A stretch of 64,000 nucleotides of DNA from Flavobacterium quisquiliarum (GTDB lineage: Bacteria > Bacteroidota > Bacteroidia > Flavobacteriales > Flavobacteriaceae). This document shows positions 25,827 through 33,264 of the stretch, in pieces (the stretch's first letter is position 1; the number at the start of each line of letters is the position of its first letter). The position numbers and the translations under genes were made by a program. Where the stretch lies: positions 213,709-277,708 of the forward strand of contig NZ_WWEM01000037.1 of the NCBI RefSeq assembly GCF_019308285.1, in the 5' to 3' direction. The notes under the pieces were generated by a model. That model saw only the letters and a list, made by a program, of their open reading frames with translations. It did no database searches and had not been told where the DNA came from.

Positions 25827-27125
25827 ATGAAAAAACATCAAATTATTTTGGCTTGTACAGTAGTTTTTGCGCTACTTTTTTACAATGAAGGTCCTGGAAT
25901 CAATATTTCTATTTTTGGAGTAGTGTTGACGTTGTTAGTTAGTTATTTCTTTCAGGAAAAACTGGTGGACAGGTCGCATCTTATTTTGGTTATGACGTCT
26001 ATTTTATCTTGCTTTGCTTTTGCTTGGTATGGAGATGCAGCATCGTTTTTTTCTTTAGCCTTATCCATTTTGTTTTTACAATTTAAAACACAAGACGACG
26101 GACTTAAAATCATACAGATTTTTCCATTAATAATATTAAATGGATTTACATCGATAGGGAGGATTTTTATTTTCAGCCAATGGCTTCCTGAGCGAAAAAT
26201 TCATAATGATTTTGCTAAGAAACTCGTAGCCTTTGTGTTGATTCCAGTACTATTTCTAGGATTGTTTTTCATTGTTTACTCTTTCGGAAGCAATCATTTC
26301 TCTTCATTATTTACAGATTACACTTTAGATATTGATATTTTCCAGTTGGTGTTAATCAGCATACTTGGATTTTATATTTCATTTAGTTTTTGGAATTACT
26401 GGGTTCCAGATGCTTGTTACGAATTCAATCCAAAATTGAAAAATGACTTCACTAATATCTCTGAACTAAAAAATCAAAGCACATTTACATTTCTTGATCT
26501 AGACTTCGAAAGAAAAAGTGGTGAAATCACATTGTTTCTTTTAAACATTATGCTTTTGGTTTTTATTGGAACTTATAACTACGAACAATTCTTTGAAGTT
26601 GTCGAAAAAAGCAATTTAAGCGCTGATATACATGAAAGAGTAAACGCAGTAATTTTCTCTATTTTAATGGCGGTAGGCGTAATTCTATTTTATTTTAAAG
26701 GTGGATTTAATTTTGATGAGAAAGCAAAAACGTTAAAAAACTTAGCTAAAATATGGCTTACATTAAATGTAGTTTTAATTATAAGTGCAATTATAAAAAA
26801 TACCGAATATGTTTCATTTTATGGCTTGACATACAAGCGTCTAGGAGTTTATGCCTTTTTAATCTTGTCTATTGTAGGATTGATAATTTCATTTCAGAAA
26901 ATCAGAAAACAGAAAACCAATGCTTATCTTTTTAACCAAATGGTTTGGTATTTCTATGGAACGATTCTTTTGTGCAGTTATGTGAATTGGGGGAATATAG
27001 TAACCACTTATAATATCTCTGTAAACAAAGGAGTAGAACCCGTTTTTCTAAGTGGATTAAATTTTAATGATGATGCTCGAAGAGACTATTTTGAAAAAAA
27101 ACAATCTCGATGGAAAGAATTCTGA
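25827..27125 (+). CDS. DUF4153/DUF4173-type multi-pass membrane protein, 3' end probably frameshifted
   Basis: The product is a hydrophobic protein of about 432 residues with some ten membrane segments and resembles the DUF4153/DUF4173 membrane proteins often found beside winged-helix regulators. I prefer the ATG at 25827 to the TTG at 25794 because the latter lies inside the operator-like repeat. The C-terminal 'RRDYFEKKQSRWKEF' comes right after a run of eight A residues (27094-27101). Removing one A lets the frame run on to 27216 through 'NNLDGKNSEIMREEL' and 'GFLSKALYYEFLDKKK', which looks like the real C-terminus. Function is unknown. Confidence 0.8.
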   Translation: MKKHQIILACTVVFALLFYNEGPGINISIFGVVLTLLVSYFFQEKLVDRSHLILVMTSILSCFAFAWYGDAASFFSLALSILFLQFKTQDDGLKIIQIFPLIILNGFTSIGRIFIFSQWLPERKIHNDFAKKLVAFVLIPVLFLGLFFIVYSFGSNHFSSLFTDYTLDIDIFQLVLISILGFYISFSFWNYWVPDACYEFNPKLKNDFTNISELKNQSTFTFLDLDFERKSGEITLFLLNIMLLVFIGTYNYEQFFEVVEKSNLSADIHERVNAVIFSILMAVGVILFYFKGGFNFDEKAKTLKNLAKIWLTLNVVLIISAIIKNTEYVSFYGLTYKRLGVYAFLILSIVGLIISFQKIRKQKTNAYLFNQMVWYFYGTILLCSYVNWGNIVTTYNISVNKGVEPVFLSGLNFNDDARRDYFEKKQSRWKEF

Positions 27126-27216
27126 AATTATGAGAGAAGAATTGATTGCAAATTATCAAACGGCAGGATTTTTATCTAAAGCTTTGTATTATGAATTTTT
27201 AGATAAGAAAAAGTAA
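27070..27216 (+). pseudogene. Detached C-terminal end of the DUF4153/DUF4173-type protein
   Basis: This 48-codon frame overlaps the end of the upstream gene and contains protein-like sequence ('NNLDGKNSEIMREEL', 'TAGFLSKALYYEF'). It joins the upstream frame if one A is lost from the A8 tract at 27094-27101. It is most simply read as the true 3' end of that gene, separated by a homopolymer frameshift. The frameshift could be a sequencing error, a real mutation or programmed slippage. Confidence 0.6.
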
Positions 27217-27222
27217 GTAAAC

Positions 27223-27258
27223 AAAAAGTCCCATTTTAAATTATAAATGGGACTTTTT
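27223..27258. terminator. Bidirectional terminator between membrane-protein gene and rluF
   Basis: AAAAAGTCCCATTT (27223-27236) pairs perfectly with AAATGGGACTTTTT (27245-27258). The T-runs on both strands let it serve the two convergent genes. Its position 7 bp after 27216 also supports 27216 as the natural end of the upstream gene. Confidence 0.85.
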
Positions 27259-27262
27259 AATT

Positions 27263-28123
27263 TTAACTATTACCTCTTTTTTTGAATCGAGGATCATTTT
27301 TAGAAATGTAAGCAGTTCTTCGACTTGAACTTCCAGTTGAATTTCTATTTGAATTTAAATCTGAACTTCTATTGGTATTTTCAACCTTTGGCAGACTTGC
27401 TTCTTCCGTTTTACTAGAAGGCTCAATCAATTGGTTTAATTCTTTGATTTCAGCATCAGTCAAATCACGATAACGTCCAACGGGAACATCCAAAGAAATA
27501 TTAATGATTCTGATACGTTTTAATGCCGTAACTTCATAGCCCAAATATTCAGCCATTCTTCTAATCTGGCGGTTTAATCCTTGCGTTAAAATGATTTTGA
27601 AAGTATATTTACTAATTTGTTCGACTTTACACTTTTTTGTAACCGTATCTAAAATCGGAACACCATTTCCCATACGCTGGATAAAACGATCTGTAATTGG
27701 TCTGTCAACTGTAACGGTATATTCTTTTTCGTGATTATTTCTGGCACGAAGAATTTTATTTACAATATCGCCATCATTGGTCATAAAAATCAATCCTTCA
27801 CTGGCTTTATCCAATCTTCCAATTGGGAAAATTCGTTTGGGATAATTAATATAATCTACAATATTGTTTTTAACTTCCAGGTTGGTGGTGCATTCAATTC
27901 CAACAGGTTTATTGAATGCTAGATAAATCATTTTTTCGTTTTTTTCAACAATCAACTTTCCGTCTATTCGCACTTCATCATCCGGTGAAACTTTAGTTCC
28001 CATTTCTGGTACAACACCATTTATTGTCACGCGTCTTTCTTCAATCAATTTGTCAGCTTCACGACGAGAACAATATCCTGTTTCGCTTATAAATTTATTA
28101 AGACGTTTTAAATTTTCTTCCAT
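27263..28123 (-). CDS. rluF: 23S rRNA pseudouridine synthase, RluF type
   Basis: This 286-residue enzyme isomerises a uridine in 23S rRNA (U2604 in E. coli RluF). An S4 RNA-binding domain ('RLNKFISETGYCSRREADKL', residues 7-27 onward) is followed by the RsuA-type catalytic domain with 'GRLDKASEGL' and catalytic Asp105. 'KILRARNNHEKEYTVTVDRP' and 'QGLNRQIRRMAEYLGYEV' (read in two parts) fit RluF closely. The last 50 residues are a low-complexity Ser/Asn-rich tail not found in E. coli. It converges on a shared terminator with the gene at 25827. Confidence 0.92.
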   Translation of the reverse strand: MEENLKRLNKFISETGYCSRREADKLIEERRVTINGVVPEMGTKVSPDDEVRIDGKLIVEKNEKMIYLAFNKPVGIECTTNLEVKNNIVDYINYPKRIFPIGRLDKASEGLIFMTNDGDIVNKILRARNNHEKEYTVTVDRPITDRFIQRMGNGVPILDTVTKKCKVEQISKYTFKIILTQGLNRQIRRMAEYLGYEVTALKRIRIINISLDVPVGRYRDLTDAEIKELNQLIEPSSKTEEASLPKVENTNRSSDLNSNRNSTGSSSRRTAYISKNDPRFKKRGNS

Positions 28124-28237
28124 ACTGCAAAAGTAGCTAAAAAAATGATTTTAGGTTTCAGATTTTAGATTTTAGATTTTTTTGAAATAGGGATAGAAAC
28201 CTTTGTCACTTTGGATCTCTGTACCTTTGCATCTTTT

Positions 28238-28582
28238 TTAAGAATGAAACTGAGAGCTGTCTTCTGGAGTTTCTTTTCTTTCAAACATGCCGTAATCGCG
28301 AACTACAGTTGCAATCCTTAAATGATAATCTTTAAAAATTCCGTTTCTTCCTTTTGCTTGCGCATGACGATGCATTTCAAGATTTCTCCATTGCTGAATA
28401 CTTTCTTCGTCTTTCCAAAAAGATAAAGACAATATTTTTTCAGGATCACTAAGGCTCTGAAATCTTTCAATGGAAATAAATCCATCAATGTGGTTCAGTT
28501 CAGGACGAAGACTTGCTGCAATATCTAAATATTCGTCTTTCTTGCCTTCGTTAGGAATTACTTCAAAAATTACAGCGATCAT
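28238..28582 (-). CDS. Antibiotic biosynthesis monooxygenase (ABM)-like protein
   Basis: The 114-residue protein is one ferredoxin-like ABM domain: 'MIAVIFEVIPNEGKKDEYLD', 'GFISIERFQSLSDPEKILSLSFW' (in two strands) and 'NLEMHRHAQAKGR'. Relatives include small quinol monooxygenases and heme-degrading enzymes. Many members have no known substrate. The spacers on both sides contain copies of the word CAGATTTTAGATTT. Confidence 0.8.
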   Translation of the reverse strand: MIAVIFEVIPNEGKKDEYLDIAASLRPELNHIDGFISIERFQSLSDPEKILSLSFWKDEESIQQWRNLEMHRHAQAKGRNGIFKDYHLRIATVVRDYGMFERKETPEDSSQFHS

Positions 28583-28682
28583 TTTAATTGTAGATTTTAG
28601 AATTCAGATTTTAGATTTGAGAAAAGCCTTTGTTGTTTTGCTTCTTTGTTACTTTGAGCTTTGAGAATAAAAACTTAGTGTC

Positions 28683-29552
28683 TTAGCGACTTAGCGGCTC
28701 AGAATCTTCAAAAAGAAACTCAATCACTTTATCATATAATTCATCATCGTGCATTCCGTGGCCTAACCCATCAGTTTCAATAAACTGACTGTTTTTCCAA
28801 TTGCTGGCTATCTTTTTCCCTTCTTCAAAAGCTACAATTTTATCTGAAATATCATGTGCTATAAAGCCAGGAACGTTAAACTCTGAGGCAAATTTTTGTC
28901 CCGAGAAATCTTCCAGTTTAAAGTTGAAACGATTTATGAATTTACTTTCTAATAGAGAAAGCATTCTTTTATTTAGACTCAGCATTGAGATATAATTGTC
29001 AATCAGCGTTTTTAAATCGGATGGAGCACCAAGAATCACCATTTTATTTATACTGGTATTAGGAAATAAATATTGATGATAAACGCAGGCCGCACCTCCA
29101 ATAGAATGTCCAATAATAATTTCAGGCTGATATTTTTCAACCGCTTTATTAATGAATTCAGCGTAAAGTGGCACATTAAATTCTTTACCGCTGCTTTGTC
29201 CATGAGCTGGTGCGTCAAGAGCAATTATCGTACTTCCTGATTTTTGAAGATGAGGAAGTGTTTTTTTCCAGCGAGAAGAATTGCTTTCCCAGCCATGAAC
29301 TAAAAGAATTTTGGTTTCGTTTCCTTTCCAGATATAAGTTTGAAAATGATGTTCATTATGATGAAATGTTTCTGTTTCTGTATTTTTTAAGATTTTTGGA
29401 AGTTCTTCTTTTTTTAATCTTCCAACTCGTGGCTGGCTAAAAAGGGCATAAGAAAGCTCCATGGCTCTTTGCGGACGCACATAACTCAAAAAATTAATAT
29501 AAGATCCAACGGATTTTAATGTAATAAAACGAATTCCTTTTTTAATTTTCAA
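28683..29552 (-). CDS. Alpha/beta hydrolase
   Basis: The 289-residue protein has the alpha/beta-hydrolase core: 'ILLVHGWESNSSRW' forms the oxyanion region, 'IIGHSIGGAA' holds nucleophile Ser150, and 'GLGHGMHDDEL' holds the catalytic histidine near residue 265. No signal peptide is seen, so it acts in the cytoplasm. The substrate is unknown. The gene is a single unit. Its promoter side holds a foldback and the terminator of the next gene. Confidence 0.9.
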   Translation of the reverse strand: MKIKKGIRFITLKSVGSYINFLSYVRPQRAMELSYALFSQPRVGRLKKEELPKILKNTETETFHHNEHHFQTYIWKGNETKILLVHGWESNSSRWKKTLPHLQKSGSTIIALDAPAHGQSSGKEFNVPLYAEFINKAVEKYQPEIIIGHSIGGAACVYHQYLFPNTSINKMVILGAPSDLKTLIDNYISMLSLNKRMLSLLESKFINRFNFKLEDFSGQKFASEFNVPGFIAHDISDKIVAFEEGKKIASNWKNSQFIETDGLGHGMHDDELYDKVIEFLFEDSEPLSR

Positions 29553-29610
29553 AACTTAATTTTTTCTAAAGGTAAAAAATATGATTATAAACTTGCTAAA
29601 AAAAAAAAAA

Positions 29611-29697
29611 TTGCCACAGATTAAAAAGATGAAATAGATTTTTATTCTCAAAATTTGAGTATTCCTAATCTGTGTTAATCTTTTTAATCTGTGGCAA
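29611..29697. repeat. Foldback element with perfect 20-bp arms
   Basis: The arms 29611-29630 and 29678-29697 (TTGCCACAGATTAAAAAGAT and its complement) pair without mismatch. A partial third copy (AATCTGTGTTAATC) sits next to the right arm. The element lies between the alpha/beta-hydrolase start and the zinc-ribbon gene terminator. Confidence 0.85.
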
Positions 29698-29710
29698 AAA
29701 AATAACTGCA

Positions 29711-29738
29711 AAAAAAAGTCCCGATTTAATCGGGACTT
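29711..29738 (-). terminator. Terminator of the nif3/zinc-ribbon unit
   Basis: AAGTCCCGA (29716-29724) pairs with TCGGGACTT (29730-29738). On the minus strand the stem is followed by a run of T. Confidence 0.85.
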
Positions 29739-29743
29739 GATAT

Positions 29744-30523
29744 TTAGAATTTTGCGAACAATTGTTCCATTTTTTCTTTTTCTTCTTCAGCTAATTGTGT
29801 ATCAACTAAGATTCTTCCAGAGTGTTCATCAGTGATGATTTTCTTTCTAGAAGCAATTTCAACCTGAGTTTGTGGTGGAATTGTAAAGAAAGATCCGGCA
29901 GAAGCCCCTCTTTCGATAGAAACTACAGCTAATCCGTTACGAACACTGCTTCTGATTCTGTTGTAAGCAGCTAATAATCTGTCTTCGATTTGCGCAGAAA
30001 ATTCAGCAGATTTCTCAGTTAAGAAAGTTTCTTCTTTCTGAGTTTCAGCCATAATAGCATCTAATTCAGATTTTTTATGTTTTAAATGAGAGCTTTTAGC
30101 ATCAAGTTTTTCTTTTAAGTTAGAAATAACTTCTTTTTTGTGCTCGATAGAAGCTTTCATTTCTTTGATTTGCTTTTCAGCCAATTGAATTTCTAATTCC
30201 TGAAATTCAACTTCTTTTGTCAAAGAATTAAATTCTCTGTTGTTACGTACTGATTCTTGTTGTTTTGTGTACTTTTTGATCACTTCTTTATGCTCCTCAA
30301 TAGCAATTTTCTTTGCTTTGATTTGCTCCTCAATCACTTCAAGTTCACCTTTCAGTTTTTCTGAACGAGTGCTCAAACCTGCAACTTCATCTTCTAAATC
30401 TTCAACTTCTAAAGGAAGTTCTCCTCTAACGTTTCTGATTTCGTCAATTCTAGAGTCAATAAGCTGTAAATCGTATATTGCTCTTAACTTGTCCTCAACA
30501 CTTAATTCTTTCGTATTCGTCAT
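29744..30523 (-). CDS. Coiled-coil protein of the C4-type zinc-ribbon (DUF164) family lacking the cysteines
   Basis: The 259-residue protein has a long coiled coil (about 20-175) and a C-terminal domain matching the DUF164 zinc ribbon. The four cysteines expected there, in the GxCxxC-like and VCxxCG positions, are replaced: Ser208, Ser211, Asp232 and Ser235 ('RGASAGSFFTIPPQ' and 'KIITDEHSGRILVD'). It therefore cannot bind zinc the usual way. The family is of unknown role and is commonly encoded beside nif3, as here, 3 bp downstream. Confidence 0.88.
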   Translation of the reverse strand: MTNTKELSVEDKLRAIYDLQLIDSRIDEIRNVRGELPLEVEDLEDEVAGLSTRSEKLKGELEVIEEQIKAKKIAIEEHKEVIKKYTKQQESVRNNREFNSLTKEVEFQELEIQLAEKQIKEMKASIEHKKEVISNLKEKLDAKSSHLKHKKSELDAIMAETQKEETFLTEKSAEFSAQIEDRLLAAYNRIRSSVRNGLAVVSIERGASAGSFFTIPPQTQVEIASRKKIITDEHSGRILVDTQLAEEEKEKMEQLFAKF

Positions 30524-30526
30524 ATT

Positions 30527-31621
30527 CTATAAGTACTTAACTGGATTTGTATTTTCTTCCGATAAAATGATTGCAAAATTAAGAATTTTTTTTCGAAGAT
30601 AATCAACAATATAATTTTTTGTATAACGTTCACTCTCAAAATGACCAATATCGGCCAAAAGTAACTTGTTTTCAGCTTCATAAAACTGATGATACTTCAA
30701 ATCTGCCGTCAAAAAAGCATCGGCTCCAGCCTGAATTGCATTTTTTATGGCAAAACTTCCAGAACCTCCAAGGACGGCTACTTTTTTTATTTTTTTTCCT
30801 AAAAAAGCAGAATGACGAATTCCGTCAGCGATCATTTTATCTTTCACAGACAAAAGAAAATCTTTTTCATCTATTTCATTTTCCAATTCGCCAATCATTC
30901 CTAAACCAATATTTTGATGCTGGTTTTGTAAATCGTAAATTTCATAAGCTACTTCCTCATAAATATGGTTCGAAAAAAGCGCTTTTAAAATTCTGGATTG
31001 AAGGTGTTTTTCAAAAACAACTTCGATTTTAATTTCTTCTCCAGTATGAAGCTTTCCTTTTTCTCCAATTACAGGATTGCTGTCTTCGTTTCCTTGAAAA
31101 GTAAAAAATCCCTGTGTATTAAAACTGCAGTTGTCATAATTTCCAATTTTTCCTGCACCGGCTTCAAATAAAGCATTTCGAACTTTGTCTGCATTATCCG
31201 GAACGGTAAAAGTGACTAGTTTTTGTATAAAGTTATTTTTAGGAATTAATATTTTAGTATTAACTAAACCTAAAGTATCACAGAAAATTTTATTTACTCC
31301 AGCTGAATGATTATCTAAAGCTGTGTGTACGGCATAAATAGCGATGTCATTTTTAATGGCTTTTAAAATAGCTCGTTCGACATAATTTTTGCCTGTAATT
31401 TTCTTAATTCCAGAAAATAAAATAGGGTGGAAGCATACAACCAGATTACAGTTTTTAGATATGGCTTCGTCAATTACATTTTCTAATGCGTCATGACATA
31501 CTAAAACACCCGAACATTCAGTTTCTGAGTTTCCAACTAAAAGACCAACATTGTCAAAATCTTCGGCGTATGCCAAAGGTGCCATTTCTTCCAGAACGGA
31601 TATAATATTTTTGATTTTCAT
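30527..31621 (-). CDS. Nif3-like dinuclear metal-centre protein
   Basis: The 364-residue protein belongs to the YbgI/YqfO (Nif3) hexameric ring family, often labelled GTP cyclohydrolase I type 2 without firm proof. It has the N- and C-terminal Nif3 halves with a PII/CutA-like insert between them (about 125-225). The first metal motif reads 'VVCFHPILFSG', so the first histidine of the usual His-His pair is Phe64 and only His65 remains. The rest ('HTALDN', 'DIGHFESE') is conserved. It is the first gene of a two-gene unit with the zinc-ribbon-family gene. Confidence 0.9.
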   Translation of the reverse strand: MKIKNIISVLEEMAPLAYAEDFDNVGLLVGNSETECSGVLVCHDALENVIDEAISKNCNLVVCFHPILFSGIKKITGKNYVERAILKAIKNDIAIYAVHTALDNHSAGVNKIFCDTLGLVNTKILIPKNNFIQKLVTFTVPDNADKVRNALFEAGAGKIGNYDNCSFNTQGFFTFQGNEDSNPVIGEKGKLHTGEEIKIEVVFEKHLQSRILKALFSNHIYEEVAYEIYDLQNQHQNIGLGMIGELENEIDEKDFLLSVKDKMIADGIRHSAFLGKKIKKVAVLGGSGSFAIKNAIQAGADAFLTADLKYHQFYEAENKLLLADIGHFESERYTKNYIVDYLRKKILNFAIILSEENTNPVKYL

Positions 31622-31678
31622 TTTTATGTTTTTCAGATTTTTACTAGTATAGATTATTTCTACTAATGGTATAAATAG

Positions 31679-31711
31679 TTGGTACTAAAAAGTACAAATT
31701 TAGTACATTTG
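31679..31711 (+). promoter_or_regulatory. Promoter and candidate operator of the toxin-antitoxin pair
   Basis: TTG (31679-31681), a 22-bp spacer and TACATTTG (31704-31711) form the promoter. The spacer and -7 element carry three GTAC tetramers at 31682, 31692 and 31703, one helical turn apart. The first two form the inverted repeat TACT-AAAA-AGTA. Autoregulation by the antitoxin at these sites is an inference. Confidence 0.6.
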
Positions 31712-31731
31712 TAATATAAAATTTATAAGTC

Positions 31732-31974
31732 ATGACAACTATAAAAATTAACGAGCGTACGAAGACTGGAAAAGCATTTATGGAAATGTTCGAAGCTTTT
31801 TTTAAGGGTCTTGATGGTATTGAAATTGTCGAAACAGATAGTTATGGACAGGTTAATGAAGAAGAAAGTCCATATAATCCAGAATTTGTAGATATGGTTT
31901 TGAAATCTGCCAAAAGTAAAAATAGTACTGAAGTTAATCCTAAGGATGTATGGGGAAGTTTAGGATTGAAATAA
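31732..31974 (+). CDS. Antitoxin of a YoeB-type toxin-antitoxin pair
   Basis: This 80-residue acidic protein precedes and overlaps a YoeB-like toxin gene. It has a short basic/beta N-terminus ('TTIKINERTKTGKAF') suited to DNA binding. The acidic C-terminal half ('VEINPKDVWGSLGLK'-like end) is suited to neutralising a basic toxin. I recognise it mainly by context and layout; no precise antitoxin family is claimed. Its 3' end overlaps the toxin start by 25 bp, a usual arrangement for coupled translation. Confidence 0.8.
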   Translation: MTTIKINERTKTGKAFMEMFEAFFKGLDGIEIVETDSYGQVNEEESPYNPEFVDMVLKSAKSKNSTEVNPKDVWGSLGLK

Positions 31975-32231
31975 AAGACCTGGCAAAAAAACACATAATT
32001 CAGCATTATAAGTCAGGTGATAAAAAAAGCATTAAAAATATTGAAAAAATTCTTTTAGAACTGACTGAAACTCCTTTCGAAGGAAGTGGTAATCCTGAGC
32101 CATTAAAATATGAACTTTCTGGATTTTGGTCTAGAAGAATAAATCAAAAAGACAGAATGATATATTATCTAGAAGATGATACAGTGACAATTTTTATCGT
32201 TTCTGCAATGGGGCATTATTCTGATAAATAA
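31950..32231 (+). CDS. YoeB/Txe-family mRNA interferase toxin
   Basis: The 93-residue protein has the RelE-fold YoeB signature: 'NPEPLKYELSGFWSRRINQ', 'KDRMIYYLEDDTVTIFIVSA' and the C-terminal 'MGHYSDK'. The Glu, Arg and His residues expected at the active site are present. YoeB toxins cut ribosome-bound mRNA and are held inactive by the adjacent antitoxin. The gene overlaps the antitoxin gene by 25 bp in another frame. It ends 4 bp before the start of lpxK, so the toxin and an essential lipid A gene may share a transcript. Confidence 0.9.
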   Translation: MGKFRIEIKDLAKKHIIQHYKSGDKKSIKNIEKILLELTETPFEGSGNPEPLKYELSGFWSRRINQKDRMIYYLEDDTVTIFIVSAMGHYSDK

Positions 32232-32235
32232 TTCT

Positions 32236-33264
32236 ATGAACATACTTCGAAAAATACTTTTCCCTTTCGCCGTTTTATACGGATTCATTACTTCAATTCG
32301 TAATTTTCTTTTTGATAAAGGAATTTTAAAATCGACTTCGTTTGATCTTCCAGTTATTGCAGTTGGAAATTTAAGCGTGGGCGGAACCGGGAAAACACCT
32401 CAAATAGAATATTTAATCCGATTATTAGCTGATAAATATAAAGTCGCAACTTTAAGCCGTGGTTATAAAAGAAAATCAGAAGGATTTGTTTTAGCCGATA
32501 AAAATTCGAATGCTGAAATTCTGGGGGACGAACCGTTTCAGTTTTATCAAAAATTTCCAAATGTAATGGTAGCCGTAGATGCGAATCGTACCAATGGAAT
32601 TCAGCAATTGCTTTCGCAGAATGAAAAATCAGAAGTTATTTTACTTGATGATGCATACCAGCATAGAAAGGTAAAGGCAGGTTTTTATATTCTATTAACC
32701 GCTTATGATGATTTGTATGCGGATGATTTTATGCTTCCAACAGGAAATTTGAGAGAAAGCAGGAGCGGAGCTGAAAGAGCTAATGTCATAGTGATTACAA
32801 AATGTCCAAAAGTTTTATCGGAAGAAAAACAAGCTGAAATTCGATTGAAATTAAAATTAAATTGTTCGCAGCAGATCTTTTTTACTTTTATCGATTATGA
32901 TGAAGAAATTTACGGATCAAAAGAGAAAATTGAAGTAGATGAAATTAAATCTGAAGCAAAATTACTTTTGGCTGGAATTGCAAAACCAAAACCGTTTTTT
33001 GATTTTTTAAAGAATGAAAATGATGAATGTTTGACTTTTCCAGATCATCATCATTTTTCTGATGACGATTTAGAAACAATTTTAGCGAAAGCAAACGGAA
33101 AAAAAATAATTACAACCGAGAAAGATTATGTTCGTTTAAAAGATTCGAAATTGGTTTCTCAACTGTATTACCTTCCAATAAAAAGTACTTTCATCAATCA
33201 TAAACAAAACTTTGATGGTTCAATTCTAAATTACGTAGAAAAAAACTTAGCAATTGTGCTGTAA
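32236..33264 (+). CDS. lpxK: Tetraacyldisaccharide 4'-kinase
   Basis: The 342-residue membrane-associated kinase phosphorylates the 4' position of the lipid A precursor on the inner face of the inner membrane. An N-terminal hydrophobic segment (about 5-22) precedes 'PVIAVGNLSVGGTGKTP', which is the Walker A region. 'LLDDAYQHRKVKAG' and 'TTEKDYVRL' are family motifs. Its 3' end overlaps the 3' end of the opposite-strand histidine kinase gene by 34 bp. Confidence 0.95.
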   Translation: MNILRKILFPFAVLYGFITSIRNFLFDKGILKSTSFDLPVIAVGNLSVGGTGKTPQIEYLIRLLADKYKVATLSRGYKRKSEGFVLADKNSNAEILGDEPFQFYQKFPNVMVAVDANRTNGIQQLLSQNEKSEVILLDDAYQHRKVKAGFYILLTAYDDLYADDFMLPTGNLRESRSGAERANVIVITKCPKVLSEEKQAEIRLKLKLNCSQQIFFTFIDYDEEIYGSKEKIEVDEIKSEAKLLLAGIAKPKPFFDFLKNENDECLTFPDHHHFSDDDLETILAKANGKKIITTEKDYVRLKDSKLVSQLYYLPIKSTFINHKQNFDGSILNYVEKNLAIVL

